Source: Leishmania mexicana MHOM/GT/2001/U1103
Lineage: Eukaryota; Euglenozoa; Kinetoplastea; Trypanosomatida; Trypanosomatidae
Assembly (NCBI RefSeq): GCF_000234665.1
Contig: NC_018309.1
Span: 238,418-302,417 of the forward strand
Direction: 5' to 3'
DNA length: 64,000 nt
Made by a program: the position numbers and the translations under genes. This document shows, piece by piece, positions 41,880-51,840 of this stretch. Below the pieces are notes generated by a model. That model was not told the origin of the DNA. It ran no database searches and saw only the letters and a program-made list of their open reading frames with translations. Position 1 is the first letter of the stretch; each line of letters begins with the position of its first letter.

Positions 41880-42080
41880 GTGCGTGCATCCCCATGCTGT
41901 GTCACGGCTGCGCGACTCAACCAAACCACAACAAAGGTGTTTACGCTGGTGCCTTCAGTGGCACGGATAACAACAACGGATAAGGGACGTCCTGTCCGCC
42001 CACCTGCCTTGAGGGGGGAGAGGGGCCGTGGGCCACCCGTATGGGGACGCGAAGCCCCCAAGGCAGGCACCGGTGCATGG
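41880..42080. mobile_element. Possible SIDER-like degenerate retroposon fragment
   Basis: A block of complex, non-microsatellite sequence lies between simple-repeat DNA. It contains A-rich patches (AACCAAACCACAACAAAG near 41920) and a GC-rich half with the near-complementary pieces TGCCTTGAGGGGGG and CCCCCAAGGCAGG around 42005-42070. CTTG/CAAG pairing there could form a long stem. The character resembles repeated 3' UTR elements of Leishmania, but no consensus could be aligned, so this is tentative. Confidence 0.25.
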
Positions 42081-42116
42081 CACCATAAGGGGCGCGACGC
42101 CGTTCCAGCCCATGAC

Positions 42117-42187
42117 ACCTCCCCTTCGTCTTTTGCTGATGCCCATCGCCCTCCGCCTCCGCCTCTCGCCTCTCACAATCTGTGCAG
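42117..42187 (+). promoter_or_regulatory. Putative spliced-leader acceptor for TYW1
   Basis: Pyrimidine-rich sequence at 42117-42175 is followed by AG at 42186-42187, giving a 5' UTR of about 208 bases. Confidence 0.5.
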
Positions 42188-42395
42188 TCCTCTACACGCC
42201 AGCATCGGTACAGCGCCGTATACGCAAGCAAGCAAGCCCACACAGCAGAGACACGGTACAGCCCCGGCTGAGCCGATCTCCATCACAGCCAAGTCGAAGC
42301 GGCGCAGGGAAGGCGTTGCCACTCGCACACACCCGCACGCGTGCAGAGGGGCCAGCTCAAGTGGAAGGGAGGGGCAAGCGCCCAACGGCATCGTC

Positions 42396-44795
42396 ATGAT
42401 GATAGCCTTTCTACTGCAGCTCTTCACCAGCCTTGGGCTGCCGCTCGTGGCGTTTCTCCTATACAGCCATCTCGCCGACTCAGTCCACACACGTGGCAAC
42501 GTCGCTCAAGGCGACGCTGGCGCCGTGGACGGCACCGACACCTTCAGCCGACAGGTGCGGGCGGAGCTGGAGCAGCTCGATGTGGCCTCCGCGCCTCCCT
42601 CAGCGGCAGTGGCGGTGCCGCCGGCCCCAGTGCCGGCTGAAATCCTGATCACCTACGCAACGCAGTCGAAGAACTCGCTAGCGCTGGCGCACAAACTTTT
42701 CTCGCTCATCACGGCGCACCTGCACACAGCACCGCTGGCAACGGCCGAAGATGTCGTCCGCCCGCTCGTGCGGGTGATGGAAATGCGCGAAGAGGAAGGG
42801 AACAGCAGGAACGTGTGCCGCGTCGACACGCTGCTGGAGCAGAACCAGTATGCGCTAACCATCTTTATCGCCAGTACGTATACGGACGGCGTCGCGCCGC
42901 CGCGGTCGCAGGCGTTCGAGGCGATGCTGAAGGACGCCTTCGAGGACCACCGCATCCCGCGCAACACTCTCGGCCGCAAGCACTTCGCCGTCTTCGGTCT
43001 CGGTGACATCGCATACGGCGAGGAAAAGTTTAACGCCTTCGCCAAGAACCTGCACGAGTGGTGCCGCGGCCTCGGCGCACCGCCGTTCGTGGTCCCGCCG
43101 GTGTACGCGACGGAGGCGAAGACACAGTCGCTCTTCCGCATCTTCTCCACGGCGCTGCTGAAGTGGATGAGCCGCGCCTTCTTCCACGCGGATGGCACGG
43201 TGACCGTCAAGAAAAAGTCGGAGATGGCAGCGGCCAGTCCTGCAGCGGCCAGTGCCACGGAAGCGCGCAGCTGCAAGGGCGGTAACACCCCCATCATCTC
43301 CGCCGGGGCGGAGGGTGAGCGGTGTGCGTGCCGGCAGTCGTCGCAGCCGCTCTGCGGCAGCAGTGCCGGTGGAGACGGCGATGATGGCTCTGCGTGCTGC
43401 AAGGCGGGCACGATGGCCGACGGCGTTGCCGCGAGCAAGAGCGACGACGACGACGACGACGACAACAACAACGCGGGGAACGACGACATGGACGATGTCG
43501 AGGACCTTGTGTGGGACGGCACCGACGACGCCGACTTCGACCTCAACAAGGACCCAAGCGAGCTGCCCGAGCTGCTCTACCCGAAGCTGCGCCAGAACCT
43601 GGAGAAGCAAGGGTACCGCCTCGTCGGCTCCCACTCGGGCGTGAAGCTGTGCCGGTGGACCAAGTCGATGCTACGTGGTCGGGGCGGGTGCTACAAGCAC
43701 ACCTTCTACAACATCAACTCCTCCCAGTGCATGGAGATGACGCCGAGCCTGGCGTGTGCGAATAAATGTGTTTTCTGTTGGCGCCATCACACGAACCCCA
43801 TCTCGCGCCACTTTCGGTGGAAGCAGGACCCACCGGAGCTGCTCATCGCGCAAGGGATGGCGGGACACTACCAGATGATCAAGCAGATGCGCGGTGTCCC
43901 GGGCGTGACGCCGGAGCGGCTGGCCACGGCCATGCAGATCCGCCACTGCGCCCTCTCCCTCGTGGGTGAGCCCATCATGTACCCGCAGATCAACGGCTTC
44001 TGTGACCTGCTGCACCAGCACCGTATCTCCTCTTTTATGGTGACGAATGCGCAGTTCCCGGAGCAGCTGCGGGACTTGAAGCCGGTCGTGCAGCTCTACC
44101 TTTCCATCGACGCCCCAACGCCCGAGGAACTGAAGCGGATCGACCGGCCGCTCTTCGAGGACTACTGGGATCGCTGCCTCAGCTGCGTGAAGGAGTTGGC
44201 GAGGAAGCAGCAGCGCACCGTGTTCCGGCTGACGCTGGTGAACCAGTACAACACGGAGAACGTGAAGGCGTACGCGGACCTGGTTGAGATGGGGCAGCCG
44301 GACTTCATTGAAGTGAAGGGTGTCACGTACTGCGGCACAAGCAGCAGCAGCACGCTGAACATGAAGGATAACGTCCCACGGCATGACGAAGTGGTCAACT
44401 TCTGCAAGGCGCTCTGCGCCGAGATGGCAAGCCGGCACCCACACTACCGCACCCCGCAGATGGACAGGGAAGAGGCAGGCGGCAGCGACGTGATTGTCAT
44501 CCCTGCCGAGGAGCGCAACCGCCCATACCACGTAGCGTGCGAGCACGAGCACAGCTGCTGCGTCCTCATCGCACTCGACAAGTTCTTCTTCGATGGTCAC
44601 TGGCACACCTGGATCGACTACGAGCGCTTCTACGACCTGGTTGAGTCGGGGCGCACGGACTTCACCTCGCTAGACTACGCCGCCGTGACGCCGCCCTGGG
44701 CCACGTACAACTCGAAGGAGAAGGGCTTTGACCCCGAGCAGACACGCGTGGTGCGCAAGAACGCGCGACCGACAACGGTGATGGCCAGCTGCTAG
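42396..44795 (+). CDS. TYW1: TYW1, tRNA 4-demethylwyosine synthase (flavodoxin + radical SAM)
   Basis: A 799-residue enzyme that makes the tricyclic core of wybutosine on N1-methylguanosine 37 of tRNA-Phe, using pyruvate and SAM. The N terminus is a hydrophobic span (AFLLQLFTSLGLPLVAFLLY), as in other eukaryotic TYW1 proteins, suggesting ER anchoring. A flavodoxin-like domain starts near residue 82 (ILITYATQSKNSLALA); its FMN loop is altered from the common GSQTGTA form. Residues about 345-385 are an Asp/Asn-rich linker. The radical-SAM domain carries Cys454, Cys458 and Cys461 (CANKCVFCWRHH, CxxxCxxC), then LSLVGEPIMYP and FMVTNAQFP, and ends with EHEHSCCVLIALDKFF. Having both domains, it corresponds to the long form of the two TYW1 types described in T. 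brucei. Start: the first of two adjacent ATGs. Assignment is very secure. Confidence 0.96.
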   Translation: MMIAFLLQLFTSLGLPLVAFLLYSHLADSVHTRGNVAQGDAGAVDGTDTFSRQVRAELEQLDVASAPPSAAVAVPPAPVPAEILITYATQSKNSLALAHKLFSLITAHLHTAPLATAEDVVRPLVRVMEMREEEGNSRNVCRVDTLLEQNQYALTIFIASTYTDGVAPPRSQAFEAMLKDAFEDHRIPRNTLGRKHFAVFGLGDIAYGEEKFNAFAKNLHEWCRGLGAPPFVVPPVYATEAKTQSLFRIFSTALLKWMSRAFFHADGTVTVKKKSEMAAASPAAASATEARSCKGGNTPIISAGAEGERCACRQSSQPLCGSSAGGDGDDGSACCKAGTMADGVAASKSDDDDDDDNNNAGNDDMDDVEDLVWDGTDDADFDLNKDPSELPELLYPKLRQNLEKQGYRLVGSHSGVKLCRWTKSMLRGRGGCYKHTFYNINSSQCMEMTPSLACANKCVFCWRHHTNPISRHFRWKQDPPELLIAQGMAGHYQMIKQMRGVPGVTPERLATAMQIRHCALSLVGEPIMYPQINGFCDLLHQHRISSFMVTNAQFPEQLRDLKPVVQLYLSIDAPTPEELKRIDRPLFEDYWDRCLSCVKELARKQQRTVFRLTLVNQYNTENVKAYADLVEMGQPDFIEVKGVTYCGTSSSSTLNMKDNVPRHDEVVNFCKALCAEMASRHPHYRTPQMDREEAGGSDVIVIPAEERNRPYHVACEHEHSCCVLIALDKFFFDGHWHTWIDYERFYDLVESGRTDFTSLDYAAVTPPWATYNSKEKGFDPEQTRVVRKNARPTTVMASC

Positions 44796-45429
44796 TCGCG
44801 GGCTGCAGCAGAGCTGGCGGATAACAATAGTGGATGCGTATGATGCGGGCACGTGAGGATGGGTGCCCTCCCGCACACCTGCCTTCATGCCCTGTGACTG
44901 TCTTACGCTTCACCTAAGTCCTTAATCGATGAGCACGCCCTCGCGCACCTTTGCTAAACACGCCGAGCGAGATGTCGCAGGATGCAGCATGCCTGCCCAT
45001 CGCTTGAGCGCGCGCCGCTGCCTCATACAATCCACCAAAGGAAAAGCGCCGTCGAGGTCGAGGAGGAGGGGGGTTAGGAAGAGCTGCGGCGCGTCTCTTG
45101 CGATGGTCGTGTCGGATGGGGCGGCTGTGGCTGCAACACTCGCTCACGTAAAGCGTGCCTCTCCCCCTCCCCCCTCCCCTCTCCTCTCCTCTCTCTTGGC
45201 TCGCGCACAAGGAGCCCGATGCACACACGCGCGACGATGCACCCATGCACATCGGCCCTTGGACTCCATGCTTGTGCTGTTGTTGTTAGACACATCTTCT
45301 CTCCACCTAAACCACGCACGACCGCTCTCTCTCTGGACTCATCGGTGCACCCCCTTGTCCCCATACCTGCACGGCCTGCGGTCGCCAGCACGACGACCGC
45401 ATGCACATGAGACCCATCGTATGTATGCA

Positions 45430-45444
45430 GATATATATATATAT
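45430..45444 (+). repeat. (AT)n dinucleotide repeat
   Basis: A 15-base A-T alternation, unusual in this GC-rich window; it lies just before the pyrimidine tract of the kinesin gene. Confidence 0.85.
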
Positions 45445-45469
45445 CCCCTGTGGTGACCCTGATCATCAT

Positions 45470-45576
45470 CATCTTCTCCGCCTCTTGCCTTCTCCCCGCT
45501 TTGCCTGTGTCGTCGTCGTCGTCGGTGTCTGACGGTGCCCCCATCCGCACCGTCACCGTCCCGTGACCGACTTGAG
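45470..45576 (+). promoter_or_regulatory. Putative spliced-leader acceptor for the kinesin gene
   Basis: A pyrimidine-rich tract at 45470-45516 is followed by the first AG at 45575-45576. This would leave about 44 bases of 5' UTR before the ATG at 45621. Confidence 0.45.
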
Positions 45577-45620
45577 GGTTGTGTACCCACCCCACCCGCT
45601 TGCGGTGCTCCGGGGCGTAA

Positions 45621-48600
45621 ATGTACAGCAGCTGCTCCACGGCACAGCAGACACAACCGCTCTCCCCACCCCTCACGCTTCCGCATTCGTGCCGGAACGG
45701 TTCCGTGGCCACGGAGCCACCGTCGACCCTCTTTGTCTCACCGTGCACCTCTTCCATGTACCGGTCGCCGCTCGCCTCCTTCGAAGTGGCCCACGAGCGC
45801 TACGGCGAGCGTGCGCCGCACAGATCGCGGTATGCCAGCAGCACCAATAGGCCGCGTCCGTCTACCTTCATACACCCGGTGTCGCCATGCCTGTCCACAG
45901 CAACGGGCAAGCGCGGTGCGAGCTCGGCGGCGGCGACGATGGTGCGGGCATCGTCGGTGAACGGCAGCAGTATCACCGGCAACTTAGCATCGAAGCCGCG
46001 GCAATCGTGGCATCAGCCCAGTCTCACCATCGCCAGTGGCGGCTGCAGTAGGGACGCGGCGCACAAGCGCCCTGCTGTCTGCAGTACGGGGACCTCCGGG
46101 CCACCCGCCACAGCAGCAGCAGCAGTACCAGCAGCAAGTCGTGTGACCAGCCCAACTTCCCCTATCCCCTCCTCTGTTGCGGCAGCGGCACCGCGGGAGC
46201 AGCCAAACCGGAAGAAGCGCGTCGCAGCGGCGCCCGTCGCCTCGAAGAGCCCTGCAACGCACACGGCCACAACCACCACGACGAGGCGCGGCACCCTGGC
46301 CCCGGGAGTGCATCAAGACTCCTACACGAAGCTGGAGAGCCCGGAGGACCGGATGCCTGTGTCAGACTTTAACGACACCAGCGAGGGCGCGGACTGGACC
46401 TGTGTGGATGTCGACCTCGGTGATCTGCGGCAGGAGACCATGCAGTTGGCGAAGGCGAGCGCAGGCGGCGACTGTGGGAGTATGCCTTTCTCACCGCAAG
46501 GCAGGACGTCGCCGGCACCTGAGGACGGTATCCCCATGGGGCCGGCAGCCGTGGCGGAGGATGAAGACGTGGCCAATGCGGACATGAACATCTTCGTAGC
46601 GGTGCGCGTGCGTCCTCGCACCTCGTTGATAACGGTCAAGGGAACACCATCGACGTCTACTCTAACTGATACGCCATCGCGCTCTCTCTTTCCCGCGTCA
46701 TCAGCGTCGTCGTACAACGGGAAGCAGCAACCGTCATGCGAGCTGCACAGCAGCGGCGGTAACTGGGACGATACTTTGAGTACTCAGGCGAGCACCATCG
46801 GCGGCGGCTCACTGCTTGCGGAGCGCCAGCCGACGACCAACAGCGCCACCAGCCACAGTGCCACCATGCGCGGGCGGCGGTCCGCGAGCCGGCGCGCAAT
46901 CCTGAAAGCCGAGAAAGGCAAACCCGGCATCAGCCACAGCGCGGACAAAGCGTCGAACGAAGTCTGCGTGACCGCCGACGCAAGGAACGGCTTCATCGAC
47001 TGCCCCGTTGCCGCGAACGCCTCGGGCGTCGCCAGCACGACGACGACGCCGGCGGCGAACGTTGCCGCGGCTGGGCAGCAAACCCGCACCCTTCGCTTCC
47101 GTTTCGACTACATCCTCGACGACAGCGTGGCGCAGGCAGATATCATGACGTGCATCGGTCAGCGCGCGGTGGCGCGGGTGCTGCAGGGCTACCACAGCAC
47201 CGTGATGTGCTACGGCCAGACCGGCAGTGGCAAGACCTACACCATTGCCGGGCCGCACGGTGGAAAGCTGTCGAGGAAGGCGTTGCGGTGGCTAGCGTCG
47301 CAGCCCACGTCAACCGAGGCGGTCGGGTGCGATGACAACAACGTCGATGAAGAGGAACATGCGCGCGTCGCATCGGATGTCGGCCTGCTACCCCGCATAC
47401 TGATCCAGCTGTTTCGCGGGCTGGAGGCGCGGCACGGCGCCGGCGCCACGGCTGCAACAGCAGGCGACGGCAAGCTGCAGCAGGCGTCTGCGGTGCCGAC
47501 GTCATGGTGGCAGGTTACAATCAGTGCGCTGGAACTATACAACGACGATATGCGCGACTTGCTGCCGGGCGAGCTTCCCCAGAACGAGGGAGCGACGCTT
47601 GGCACGAAGGACGTCTCTCACCCATCCGTCGCGACGCATGTTCACCATCACTGTAACAGCAGCAACACCAGTGACCGCCACGACCACCGCAAGGCCACCG
47701 CGTCAGCTGTCAAGCGAGGGCGGGATCATTTCCCCGCCTCTCCATCACCGGGCGCGGCGCCAAAGTGCACACGTGTGTCGCAGCGCGTCAGCTCTCGATG
47801 CGGCAACTCCACCATGACGCGGAACCCCCCAAGGGCGGCTGCGAGCACAACAAGTGCCACCTCCCATGCTAGGGCCGGCACCGGCATGGGATCCGCCAAG
47901 ACGATGCCGATGAAGTGGACTGCGCCGACCGCAACCCAAGCAGCACCGCAGCTGCAAATTCGTCTAGGGGCGCCCGCATCGTCGGCCTCGCAGAGCGCCC
48001 CACCAACAAAGCAGAAGACGGCAAGAGGTGGGTCGCCGCCTCCCCCGCGTTGGACCTCGCTCCGCCAGCCCGCGCACGACGCCGGGAGCGAAGCTGTGTA
48101 CATCGAGGGACTGCGCGAGCACCGGGTGCACGACATTCACACAGCGATGGAGGCGGTCCGGCTGGCGCTGAGGCAGCGGCAGACGGGCAGCACGAAGCTG
48201 AACAAGAGCAGCAGTCGCTCCCATGCCTTCTTCTTCGTACGCGTCGACCAGCATAAGCGACACTCACGCGACGGAGAGAAGCCCGTGTGGACCACCCGCC
48301 ACTCCACACTGAGCCTTGTCGACCTCGCAGGGTCGGAGCGCGTCAGCTATACTGGCGCGCACGGCCTGCAGCTCAAGGAGGCACGGAACATCAACCTTTC
48401 TCTCTCTGCACTCGGAAACGTAATGCGCCTGCTGCGCCTGGCGGCCCGCTCGTCGCTCTCCAAAAACTCGACGACCACCTCGACCAGCAGTGCGGCCGCA
48501 CTGACAGGCGCCAGGGCATGCCAGCACATACCGTATCGCGACAGCAAGCTCACGCGCATCTTGCAGAACAGTCTCGGCGGCAATGCCATCGCATTCCTGC

Positions 48601-50147
48601 TGTGCAACGTGTCACCGGACCCGTGCGATGCGCAGGAAACGATGTCGACGTTGCGATTCGCGACGCTGTGCAGGGATGTGAAGAGCAACGCGAAGCTGAA
48701 CGAGATGACAGCGGACACGGACGACGCGCAAGCTGCGGCAGAGGCAAAGGTATGTCAGCTTGCCGTCGAAGCCTCGACCGCACAGAACCGCCTGCAGCAG
48801 CTCGCGACGTACACGTGGTGGCTGGAGAAACACCTCAGCTACTTCGCGGCCGCAATGTTCCAGCAGCAGCAGCGGCAGCGGCTCTCCGGAGCACCGACCA
48901 CCAGCGCGTCCATGAGGACAGTCACCTCATCATCCTGCTCGCGTGGTGGTAGCAGCGGCGGTTGCCGTCTCGTCGTACCCGAGGAGACCGCAGCGCCGAA
49001 AGCGATCAGCGGCACACAAACCGCCGGTGCTGGGAACGGCAGCATTCAGAGGTGCGGCAGCCTCGAATCGCGCGACGTCGAAAACAACGATGGAGCCGGT
49101 CCTGGTGCAGCACCGGAGGGCTGTCGTCGCAGCGCGGCGCCTGTTGGGCCCACGTCGCCGGAGTGGTGGTATATTTCACCTCGGCCATCGAGCCCAACAG
49201 CGCCGGCGGACGACAACAAGGACAGCGGCGGCGGAGCGACGGGAGCGGAGGCATACTGGCTCAGCGCTTCGGCCCGCGCCCTCCTCTCCCCTGCCTACCC
49301 CATTTCGCAGCGCTGCATGGAGCTACAGCGCAAGCTGATCGCCGCTGCGGCTGCCTCCACCATCAAAGACTCCGCGATGCTGTCCATGCTCTATCCTACG
49401 GACGCAGCAGTCGGCGAGACGGAGGCCACGGCGCGTAACCGTGTTGTCGCCGGCACCAACCCGCTAAAGGCCTCCTCAACGAAGACCATGGCAAGCACAA
49501 GCACCAGGGACGGGGGCATTGGCGTGCTCGTGTCTGAACCGACTGCGATACCCGTCTCAATGGGCGTTACCTCGGCCTCAAAGGGGACGCGTGCACCAAC
49601 TCGTCATCCTCGGCCATCTCCACCGCACCACGCGCCCGCTCTGGAGCCCTCGCCGAGCACCACGTCGGTTCCGTCCGTGCCGCTTCTCTCCCTCGCCGCG
49701 AACCGAAAACAGCCGCGTCGTGAGTGCCCCATGAACGCCATCGACGCCACCCTTGCCAAGGAGCGGGCCGCGCGAGCGGCGACGCAGGCACGGCTGGCGG
49801 CGGTGGAGCAGTCGAACGTGCTGCTACGCTTGCGCCTCGCGGAGCTGCACGGATGCATGCGGCAGGAGGGAGGCAGCACACACGTCGCTGAGGGTCATCA
49901 AGCGACGAAGGCGGCGAGGAGGACTGTAGAGAAGGGCGACTCTTGGGTGCCGGCATCATCGGTAGCCACACCAGCCCCGCTGCCTTCGTCCGCTGCGGCC
50001 AGCACATCGCGGGCTCTGTATCCACCGCACTACTCCTGCGCGTCTCATGATGCCTCCCTCAAAGTCTTCCTTGCGCGCTGTGGCTTCGTCGCGATGGACT
50101 TGATGGCGCCCGCTGACGCGGCGATGTCACCACGGCGTCAGGCCTAA
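45621..50147 (+). CDS. Kinesin with an expanded, internal motor domain
   Basis: A 1,508-residue microtubule motor. The motor starts near residue 323 (NIFVAVRVRPRTSL). It contains the P-loop GQTGSGKT at 532-539, switch I NKSSSRSH at 861-868 and switch II DLAGSE at 901-906. Next come ARNINLSLSALGNVM and YRDSKLTRILQNSLGG, and it ends near 1029 after TLRFATLCRDVKSNAKLNE. All nucleotide-binding elements are intact, so ATPase activity is expected. The motor spans about 705 residues instead of about 340, owing to low-complexity inserts after the first strand (about 150), before switch I (about 170) and before YRDSKL. After the motor is a short helical neck, then mainly disordered sequence and a helix near 1375-1415 (DATLAKERAARAATQARLAA). 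No standard kinesin subfamily could be assigned. A second in-frame ATG at 45756 is an alternative start. Confidence 0.93.
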   Translation: MYSSCSTAQQTQPLSPPLTLPHSCRNGSVATEPPSTLFVSPCTSSMYRSPLASFEVAHERYGERAPHRSRYASSTNRPRPSTFIHPVSPCLSTATGKRGASSAAATMVRASSVNGSSITGNLASKPRQSWHQPSLTIASGGCSRDAAHKRPAVCSTGTSGPPATAAAAVPAASRVTSPTSPIPSSVAAAAPREQPNRKKRVAAAPVASKSPATHTATTTTTRRGTLAPGVHQDSYTKLESPEDRMPVSDFNDTSEGADWTCVDVDLGDLRQETMQLAKASAGGDCGSMPFSPQGRTSPAPEDGIPMGPAAVAEDEDVANADMNIFVAVRVRPRTSLITVKGTPSTSTLTDTPSRSLFPASSASSYNGKQQPSCELHSSGGNWDDTLSTQASTIGGGSLLAERQPTTNSATSHSATMRGRRSASRRAILKAEKGKPGISHSADKASNEVCVTADARNGFIDCPVAANASGVASTTTTPAANVAAAGQQTRTLRFRFDYILDDSVAQADIMTCIGQRAVARVLQGYHSTVMCYGQTGSGKTYTIAGPHGGKLSRKALRWLASQPTSTEAVGCDDNNVDEEEHARVASDVGLLPRILIQLFRGLEARHGAGATAATAGDGKLQQASAVPTSWWQVTISALELYNDDMRDLLPGELPQNEGATLGTKDVSHPSVATHVHHHCNSSNTSDRHDHRKATASAVKRGRDHFPASPSPGAAPKCTRVSQRVSSRCGNSTMTRNPPRAAASTTSATSHARAGTGMGSAKTMPMKWTAPTATQAAPQLQIRLGAPASSASQSAPPTKQKTARGGSPPPPRWTSLRQPAHDAGSEAVYIEGLREHRVHDIHTAMEAVRLALRQRQTGSTKLNKSSSRSHAFFFVRVDQHKRHSRDGEKPVWTTRHSTLSLVDLAGSERVSYTGAHGLQLKEARNINLSLSALGNVMRLLRLAARSSLSKNSTTTSTSSAAALTGARACQHIPYRDSKLTRILQNSLGGNAIAFLLCNVSPDPCDAQETMSTLRFATLCRDVKSNAKLNEMTADTDDAQAAAEAKVCQLAVEASTAQNRLQQLATYTWWLEKHLSYFAAAMFQQQQRQRLSGAPTTSASMRTVTSSSCSRGGSSGGCRLVVPEETAAPKAISGTQTAGAGNGSIQRCGSLESRDVENNDGAGPGAAPEGCRRSAAPVGPTSPEWWYISPRPSSPTAPADDNKDSGGGATGAEAYWLSASARALLSPAYPISQRCMELQRKLIAAAAASTIKDSAMLSMLYPTDAAVGETEATARNRVVAGTNPLKASSTKTMASTSTRDGGIGVLVSEPTAIPVSMGVTSASKGTRAPTRHPRPSPPHHAPALEPSPSTTSVPSVPLLSLAANRKQPRRECPMNAIDATLAKERAARAATQARLAAVEQSNVLLRLRLAELHGCMRQEGGSTHVAEGHQATKAARRTVEKGDSWVPASSVATPAPLPSSAAASTSRALYPPHYSCASHDASLKVFLARCGFVAMDLMAPADAAMSPRRQA

Positions 50148-51140
50148 ACACATCAGCAGGCGTCCCCCCCCCCTCCTCCTCCTCCCCCTCTCCCCAAGAG
50201 CGATGCGCACCAGCACCCGCAGTGGACCAGCGGTGTGAAGAAAACAGCACCGCCCCCTGCATGGCGCGCGCAGCTATGGGGCAACGGCAACGGCAACGCC
50301 AACGAGAGCACTGCGTCTTGCTTTCTAAAGGCTTTCGGCCGTCCACACCAGCAGCCATGGAAGATAACGTTGAAAAGTTGCTCGCGTACATGTCTGCAGC
50401 TGCCATGGAGCACCCTCACCCTCGTCATCGTGCGTGTGCCACGCATGAACGAGAACCTTAGTCCTTCAGAAGGCATGAAGGACTTCACGATGGAGGGGGT
50501 GGGGAGGACAGCGCACGCGCACCGCTGTTGATTGGCGGTGCTGGTCACGGTGAGCGTGATGCGACATGACGCAGCCAGAGCTACGGCGCCCGTGGCTGTA
50601 CGTGCAGGTGTGTGTCTGTGTCGGTCAGTGCGGACTCTTCTTGTTCTACATTTTGGCTCTAAGTGGTGGTCGCCACCGCCACCACTCTCCCCCTCCCTCC
50701 CCCTCGTGGGCCAACTCTGTACATGTGCACCTGTGTCTGTATATGGATGCGAGTCTTCGCTGTCACCACCACCCACTTCTCCCCCTCTCCTCGCGCGGAC
50801 GGCCCATCAGTACAGTCGTTGTAGCGCGCTCATCGTTAACGTTTTCTCGTTGTCAATTCCTTCCCCTCCCCTTCCCCACACATACTCAGACAAGCAGGCG
50901 CCAGGGGGGGCTACGCTCACGCACGCGCACACGCACTCTCCCTCCCTCGCGTCATCCTGCACCCATCCTTTCTCTATGTGCTTGCCCATATACCCCCCTC
51001 CCCCTCCCCCTCCCCCTTCACACACCCCCGACACCCATGCATGCACGCATCGTATGCCTGTGCGTCAGCGCCTCGCCGTCCATGTGGCCTTCGCTGTCCT
51101 TCTCCCTCATCCATCCGCAATGCTTTCGTGTGTGTCTGTG

Positions 51141-51164
51141 CGTGTGCGTGTGTGTGTGTGTGTG
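51141..51164 (+). repeat. GT-rich dinucleotide repeat
   Basis: A GT alternation of about 24 bases with one C interruption in the spacer. Confidence 0.85.
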
Positions 51165-51810
51165 CGAGTTCTCTATTCCACGTGTCGCTGCTGCCGCCGC
51201 CGCCGCTGCTGTTGGTGTTGGGTGGACGGCAAGCTCGTCACCCTGACGGCGGCGACGTGCATGATGGCGGAGACGGTCTTTTACAAGTCGCCTGATGGCG
51301 GTACTTCTCTCTTCGCGTCCCTAAGCTTTCGATGTGATCTCCGGCAGTGGTGGCGGCGTTTTCTTCTGCTGTTGCCGCCGTTGCCTCATGTGTCTATACC
51401 TGCGTCTTGCTTGCACTCGCCTCCATCGACACATCCCTTGCGTGCCAACGCGCGCTCTGTCCTTCTCTTTCACCCTTTGTGTTGCTGCTGCTGCGGGCGC
51501 TTCCCCCCGCTGTGTCACGCACGCACATCTCGACGACCACCACCCCTCCGTCTCAGTGGTGCGCCCGTGATGCTGGCGGGTGGATGGGTCATGACAATAC
51601 ACGGATGGCGGTTATGTATGTACGCGGCGCGGCCAACCACGGCGCCAGCGCAGGTCTGCCGTGCGTGCTCGTAATCATCGCTGTGCCTCCCTTCTGGCTC
51701 TCGCCGTCCCTCCCTCAGCCGTCAACGTCACCCCACCGCCCTCCTCCTCCGCCCCTCCTCTTGCTCGCGTCAGCTGTGCTTTGGGCCGTCGCTAACACAT
51801 CTGAAGAGTT

Positions 51811-51838
51811 GCCCTTCCCCCTCCCCCTCCCCACCCAG
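51811..51838 (+). promoter_or_regulatory. Putative spliced-leader acceptor abutting the 51841 start
   Basis: A near-pure pyrimidine tract, CCCTTCCCCCTCCCCCTCCC and onward, ends in CAG at 51836-51838. Only two bases separate this AG from the ATG at 51841. If it is used, the native 5' UTR is essentially the spliced leader alone. An upstream tract ending in AG at about 51718 is an alternative. Confidence 0.5.
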
Positions 51839-51840
51839 TC

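Larger units (their letters stand above)
41117..42395. other. Spacer upstream of TYW1
   Basis: About 1.3 kb with no credible gene. It includes a palindrome CACGATCGTG shortly after the VTA1 stop, a (GT)n run at 41389-41408, G-rich patches near 41450, a complex repeat-like block at about 41880-42080 (separate entry), and pyrimidine tracts at 42117-42175. The TYW1 frame is open through part of this but has no ATG before 42396. Confidence 0.6.
44796..45620. other. Spacer upstream of the kinesin gene
   Basis: About 0.8 kb, no credible gene. It has mixed 3' UTR sequence, CT-rich tracts at about 45161-45197, an (AT)n run at 45430-45444, and a pyrimidine tract at 45470-45516. Confidence 0.6.
50148..51840. 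other. Spacer between kinesin and the 51841 gene
   Basis: About 1.7 kb with no credible gene. Pyrimidine tracts are dense at 50164-50194, 50685-50705, 50860-50876 and 50993-51021, with a GT run at 51141-51164. A 380-codon open frame at 50532-51674 is Cys/Pro/Ser-rich translation of these repeats. Confidence 0.6.

Noticed and set aside
42653..43549. A 298-codon open frame on the minus strand
   Set aside because: Complete overlap with TYW1, which is clearly real; Ser/Ala-rich shadow translation.
50532..51674. A 380-codon open frame on the plus strand in a spacer
   Set aside because: Poly-Pro, poly-Cys and Val-Cys-Val runs come from simple repeats; no ATG-proximal conserved segment or domain.
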